Source: Sabethes cyaneus (lineage: Eukaryota; Arthropoda; Insecta; Diptera; Culicidae). From it: 64,000 bases of DNA. Made by a program: the position numbers and the translations under genes. This document shows, one piece after another, positions 59,220 to 64,000 of the stretch. Below the pieces are notes generated by a model that made no database searches, was not told the origin of the DNA, and saw only the letters and a list, made by a program, of their open reading frames with translations. Numbering within the stretch: the stretch's first letter is position 1; each line of letters begins with the position of its first letter. Location: assembly GCF_943734655.1 (NCBI RefSeq), contig NC_071355.1:208555603-208619602 (forward strand), in the 5' to 3' direction.

Positions 59220-61076
59220 GGGTAAGAACCCCACAATTCGCCCCCACCCCAGAATTCGCCCTCTTAGTGGTATTCCCGTGATTTAACTCAATACATAGTT
59301 GAATTTTAAGTTGTTAGTCTAATTTATATTCAATTTAACTCAGTTTTCAGTTATTTGAATAGAATTCGTTGTGTTGTTTTATTTATTTTTATGATTAATT
59401 GTGGTTTTAAAAATAGGTATTGTATTTAAGACGCGATTTTTCCATTCTCAAGAACGAGCACGCAAAATAAAATTGAGGAAAAGTAACGGAAAATCGTATC
59501 TCCTTGCACTTTTTTAGCATCAATTTGGTTATATCTGATTCAAATGTCATAACTGTGCTTTTATTTTAATATTTTATCGCAATTCTGCTGAAAATAGAAC
59601 ATAAATGCACTGGGCGAAAACTGGGTATTGTAAATCATATGAGTCCCAAAATTCGCCCCGGTCGAATCTGTATATACTTAACCGAACTTACTGCGGGAAC
59701 CAGTTTTCGCCCTCATCTATCAAACATTTACAAATATGCCACACATAAACAAAAGCAAGTCACAATCGATTAGTTTGCTCGCTGATTTACGTTTATCAAA
59801 ATGGTGAGTAAAAGTATCGAATAAATAATATTTTGATGCAGAAAGCACATCATATCTTCACTTGAATTCATTTAACAAAAGAATTACCTTCTAAACATGG
59901 GCTTATAAGGATTTTTACCAAACGAAATGTTGAATTAGCAATAATCGACATCTAAATTGATAATAAGATTAAAACCGCACGAATTAGTAAGACGTGCATA
60001 ATATTCTCAAAAATCACAATCTTTCTTGTCATGAGAAAAAATCTGACTATTGGAAAATCACGCGAAAAAACCGTCTACTATTTTAAAGCAGATAAGAGCA
60101 AAAAATTGTTATGATGGATAAGCCTTTGAAAAGTATTTAAAGTGCAATGCAGACAACAAAGAAATAATCGTGGTGATAAAATAGAATATTTCGTTAATAT
60201 TATGAAATCTCTAATATCTTAGCATTACAAACCCGGTCTAACCAAAAATGCTAGTTAAGAATTTCAAGTTATGTCAAAAAATATCCTAGTATTCCTAGTT
60301 GAGTAGGTAAGATGGGTATGCTTCCCAGTTGCTGGAATATTTAATACAGTAAACCGGCATACCCATTTACAGACAGTGATTTACTAAACAATTTTTTTCA
60401 CAGTAAATCATTATACCTATAAGGTTATTTAAACTATCAAAATAAACATTGTGCCATTCCGTATGCACTGAATTGTATTTATTCGCCCACATATCAATGA
60501 ATTCAAAAAATGACCAGAAAAAGAACCAGCAGGACCATTCATTTTAAATATCTTTGACGAGTATCACAAGCCTTATTTTACTGCAATGAAAATAAACATT
60601 TAGTAAAAACTCACCTTCTCTGTATTTTTTAGTTTTACCGCATCGGGTATCAGGAGGTGATCAGTTCATTTCAATTTAGATTTACATTTAACGAATTCCT
60701 GATACAAATTGATTGCCATATTAAGCACTGGATAGACATAATCTTAACGTTAAATAATAGTAACAACAATTCTAACAAAATAATTGAGTTTATTTGGACA
60801 ATTTGCAACAAATAACAAGTGGGCGAAATTTGGGTCACATGGGGGACGAATTTTGGATCGCTATGGGCGAAATGTGGTATTAGAGGTTCCTGCTCAAAAT
60901 TGAGTCTTTTGCTATCAAATTTGAGTTTTCATTATTCCTTTTGGCCAAAATAGATAGATTATTAATATATAGTCATACTTGTCTGAGTTTAGGGCTGATT
61001 TTATAATAATATGGCGATTTATTCATTTTACAACATAAAAACCTGATAAAAGGGGCGATTTCTGGGGTCGTTACCC
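59220..61076. mobile_element. 1.86-kb TA-flanked non-autonomous DNA transposon
   Basis: The left end GGGTAAGAACCCCACAATTC and the right end ATTTCTGGGGTCGTTACCC form a ~25-bp inverted repeat with about four mismatches. TA lies at 59218-59219 and 61077-61078. The motif ATTCGCCC (or its inverse GGGCGAA) of the ends recurs internally near 59255, 59648, 59705, 60482, 60823 and 60866: forward on the left, inverted on the right. No open frame of note, so it is non-autonomous. Confidence 0.82.
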
Positions 61077-61078
61077 TA

Positions 61079-62881
61079 TACAGAGTAGATACTGTGGCCG
61101 GTGGAAGTATAAAATGTCTGAAGCAAATAGATTTTGCCAGATTAATTCTAGTCCAATCACAATATTTAATTCATGCTGTAGAATCTGATAGCTGAAGAAA
61201 ATAATAGAAGGAAAGTGTCCTGATGCACAATGCTTCTAGAAGCAAAATTTACAGATTTCTGCCAGGTTAGTTTTGTAATTTTGATTTCAACTGCTCATAT
61301 CTGTTACAATGGGAAAGTACTAGTAGATCTGATTTCTGTGTCTTTCATAGACATTGATTATTCAACAAAAGCTGTTGTTATTATCAAACCAAAACGAAAA
61401 CATTTTCCCTCAAATGTGCAATTTATGATCATTCATCGCCTAAACTCCCTCCAAACATAAAATGCAGCCCGATATGATTTCAGCTCCAGCTTGCTCGACC
61501 CACGGATCGGTGGGCTCCGAAGCCGATTGAGTAATTTTTTTTCTTTCAATTCTGCAAGCCTTTCATTTTCCCATGCTCCGTGACAAAAGTCGCTACCACG
61601 GTACGGCCGCGGCCGGCGTGTCGGTCGTCGGTCGGAGTCCCGCGAGAGACCAGGAAAGGTTCGAACATGTAACTGCCGGTATTTTTGCTATTCGACTGTC
61701 CGCCACGCCGCCGCGCTGGCCGACTGCAGCATACTTCAGGCTAGCCAGTAAGTAACCTAGAGCAAAATAAAGTGACGGTAGAGGTGGACACAGAACGGGA
61801 CAACAATCAACGAACGAACGACGGTAGTCGCAGCACCACTAGAGGTACCAGAAACCCTCACGCCCAGACCCAATTACCGATTTTGTACATACCTAAGCTA
61901 GGTATTGCATGAGTCGAACATCGTGTCTGATTTTTAAATCTAATGTTGTCCCTTGCACTAAATGAGGTCGCTTTGAAGTTATTCTGTCCTTTATCCCGAG
62001 CTGTGCTCTATTGTTGAATTACATAATGTTAAGAAACAATTCCTGTAGCGATATTATTGAATGCGATGAAATAGTTTTGACACAATTATAACACGTATCT
62101 ATGGGGTTCTTTAAACTGCAAACAAACAAAAAGCAAAACAAACAACAGGTTAGCGTTATCAAACACTCAGCAAAACTTGGAACGACCAGCATGTTTTGAA
62201 GAAGAACAAACTTTTCCTTTAAATTCTTTGATGTTTTTAGCAATCTGAGATACATATACAGCCTCCAATCTTCAGATTTTAACTGCGCTTGTTCGAAACA
62301 AGTACCCAACTAAAAGTTAACAGACAACAAATTAGGAATTAAGTGCCCGAGTCTCCGGTTTTTCGCATTCATAACATCTTCATCTGAGCGAAATATTTGT
62401 GCATTTCTATTCTCAATTTGCAGTAGGTACCTATTGAACTTAGAAAATCTTAAAGGAGACTCTTAATCATTGCATTACATCAAGTTTGGTCCCTAAGGCC
62501 AACCCCTTTGCTAATCAATGTTATCTAACATACATTTTGAATTATAAATTGTATCGTAATGTAGGGCCTCAGCGCCCTATAATAAATCGAAATTGACCCA
62601 CCAATGTACTACAATACAAAACTAATATGCTGATAGTATAAACACGGTCCACTGATTGCTGGCAGTTTGCTAGCCCTCCGGCGCACGATACGTTTCGCCG
62701 CGTGTACCCTTTCTACTAAGCTGCGACCGTTTACCCACTATCGTGAACACACAATTTATTATTCTCCGTCACGATTTTCCGGAGCGGCTAGTTTTACTAC
62801 TGTAGACATAAAATCAAATCAACAAATACATATTTACCACTTGATCGCTCTAATTGAAATCCAATTTCAGTTGCTTCATAA
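61079..62881. other. Unassigned DNA with a GC-rich patch
   Basis: The patch at 61480-61860 is GC-rich (GGTACGGCCGCGGCCGGCG) and contains an AACGAACGAACGACGG run, suggesting host promoter or 5'-UTR DNA. A 60-codon open frame at 61573-61755 has no recognised motif. No gene can be supported. Confidence 0.35.
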
Positions 62882-63067
62882 CCCCATTGCGTAATAGAGA
62901 CCCACGATTCGGGCCCAACTGGCAACGAACGAACGGTCGCTGCACGCATTGACACCCGCATAAACGGTGATATATTATTTAATTTTCCGCACCTTGCCCG
63001 GTTGTTTGTGATCGACGAAGTCGAAGTCGAGCCACCGGTTTTTGATCCGATCCGTTCTGAACTGTAG
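62882..63067 (+). CDS. Possible coding exon (about 61 aa), unrecognised
   Basis: The plus frame is open from 62882 to TAG 63065-63067. It has GC-rich third positions and an acidic, protein-like composition (FPHLARLFVIDEVEVEPPVF). No ATG opens it, so an upstream exon would be needed; TTTCAG near 62871 is a weak acceptor, but in a different phase. The minus strand is also open for 132 codons over the same region. No family was recognised; chance remains likely. Confidence 0.2.
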   Translation, partial: PHCVIETHDSGPTGNERTVAARIDTRINGDILFNFPHLARLFVIDEVEVEPPVFDPIRSEL

Positions 63068-64000
63068 GTACTGAATTGGGTTGCAATTTTACGTAAAATA
63101 TTGGACCGACTACTGACGGGTGGCGGGCAATTACTAAAAGGAAAGAAGTTCATTCTCGGCATGGTCTCTGGTAAGTATGGCGCAACTGTTCGCACGTTTT
63201 TGGTGAGCCCAGCAACAGCAACTTCGGCGAACGCCTTTTATGAATGGTGGTAACCACATGGAACGGTTAAGACATAAATTTCAAACAGGCAAAATGGTCA
63301 GGTTTACTTCAGTATATTATGAATACGGCCATAACGCCAACATGGTCTGCCTGCGCGCTCGAGAGGACATCCCTACGGCTACGGAGATCGAACTAATAAG
63401 CGGCCCCCAACTTTAGCTCGTGTTAATTTTATGGAATGGGCGAATCAAGGCAGTTTCCAATATTGCAATTACATTCTCGATAGCTCTTTATTAATGAACA
63501 GAACATATTCGTGGCTGTTTGCACGTGGCATTTATGCGTAAGTCGCATTGGTTAGCAGCAGCATCCGATGTCGACGTTAAAAGTTTAATTGATCTCTGTT
63601 GAATACGAGGTAATTAAGTCGTCTATAAAATGGTTTTAACATTGCTATAAATTTCAACGGTACGAAATGTTTTGTGACAGTTTGAGTATGTCTTTTTCAT
63701 GAGTACCGGTTTACCACACGGTATCATCGTCCGGGGAATAAGCGCTATTGACTATTGCTTATACTTCAGGATTATTGTGTAAGAGTTTCGTATTTTGAAA
63801 CATAACATAACACAGACATTGCGACGCATATTAGGTTTCTGAAGAAATGCCATCTTCAGCTCCGATTAGCTTAGACCATAAATCTGACTGAAATTGATCC
63901 GGATGCTCAATCCCAATTTTGACCCATCGAAAAGAATAGGTAATCCCGCCCCTAGATTAGAAATTCCACTTTTATTCAATGGCAATTTGTTACTGATTAA
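63068..64000. other. Unassigned DNA
   Basis: No gene, repeat or RNA was recognised to the window end. Confidence 0.4.

Noticed and set aside
62797..63195. 132-codon minus-strand ORF
   Set aside because: Low complexity and Ser/Arg-rich, it overlaps a more protein-like plus-strand frame and has no recognised motif.

Overview
This window looks like insect nuclear DNA, most likely from a culicine (Aedes-type) mosquito. The evidence is indirect. It is AT-rich, has almost no open coding sequence, and is packed with nested DNA transposons, Helitron-like elements and miniature inverted-repeat elements (MITEs). It also carries remnants of mariner (ITm, DD37E-type), non-LTR and BEL/Pao elements, a tRNA-like SINE, an insect-like ribosomal protein relic and a eukaryotic tRNA-Ser gene without encoded CCA. 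Species cannot be fixed from the sequence alone. I see no intact, recognisable protein-coding gene; most of the roughly 60-100 aa open frames are chance or repeat-derived.

Layout. 1-4.7 kb: unassigned, with one possible 50-aa first exon. 4.7-12.2 kb: two copies of a TA-flanked MITE bracket two Helitron-like elements standing tail to tail, 37 bp apart. The second contains a 2,158-bp uninterrupted GACA array. 12.4-17.1 kb: a 124-bp tandem/inverted repeat array with a foldback element inserted, a palindrome-ended repeat, and a decayed mariner transposase. 17-27.6 kb: mostly unassigned, with a frameshifted RpL36A fragment at 23.3 kb and small repeats. 27.65 kb: tRNA-Ser(UGA). 30.5-38.7 kb: a dense run of MITEs and foldbacks with TA, TTAA and 8-bp target duplications, two mariner copies, and a non-LTR insertion inside one of them. 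38.7-41 kb: a good TATA/Inr core promoter with a candidate first exon. 42.5-44.8 kb: a third Helitron-like copy. 46.6-48.8 kb: SINE, mariner and MITE fragments. 52.5-55.2 kb: a BEL/Pao integrase relic split by a TTAA MITE, then another mariner copy and an inverted partner of the 24-kb repeat. 57-61.1 kb: SINE, hairpin, minisatellite and a 1.86-kb TA-flanked element. 61-64 kb: unassigned.

Nothing here amounts to a convincing new multi-gene system. The most unusual objects are the 2.16-kb pure tetranucleotide array locked at a fixed position inside a Helitron family, the tail-to-tail Helitron pair, TA-flanked elements whose end motif is repeated internally, and several insertions whose empty site can be read directly from the flanks.
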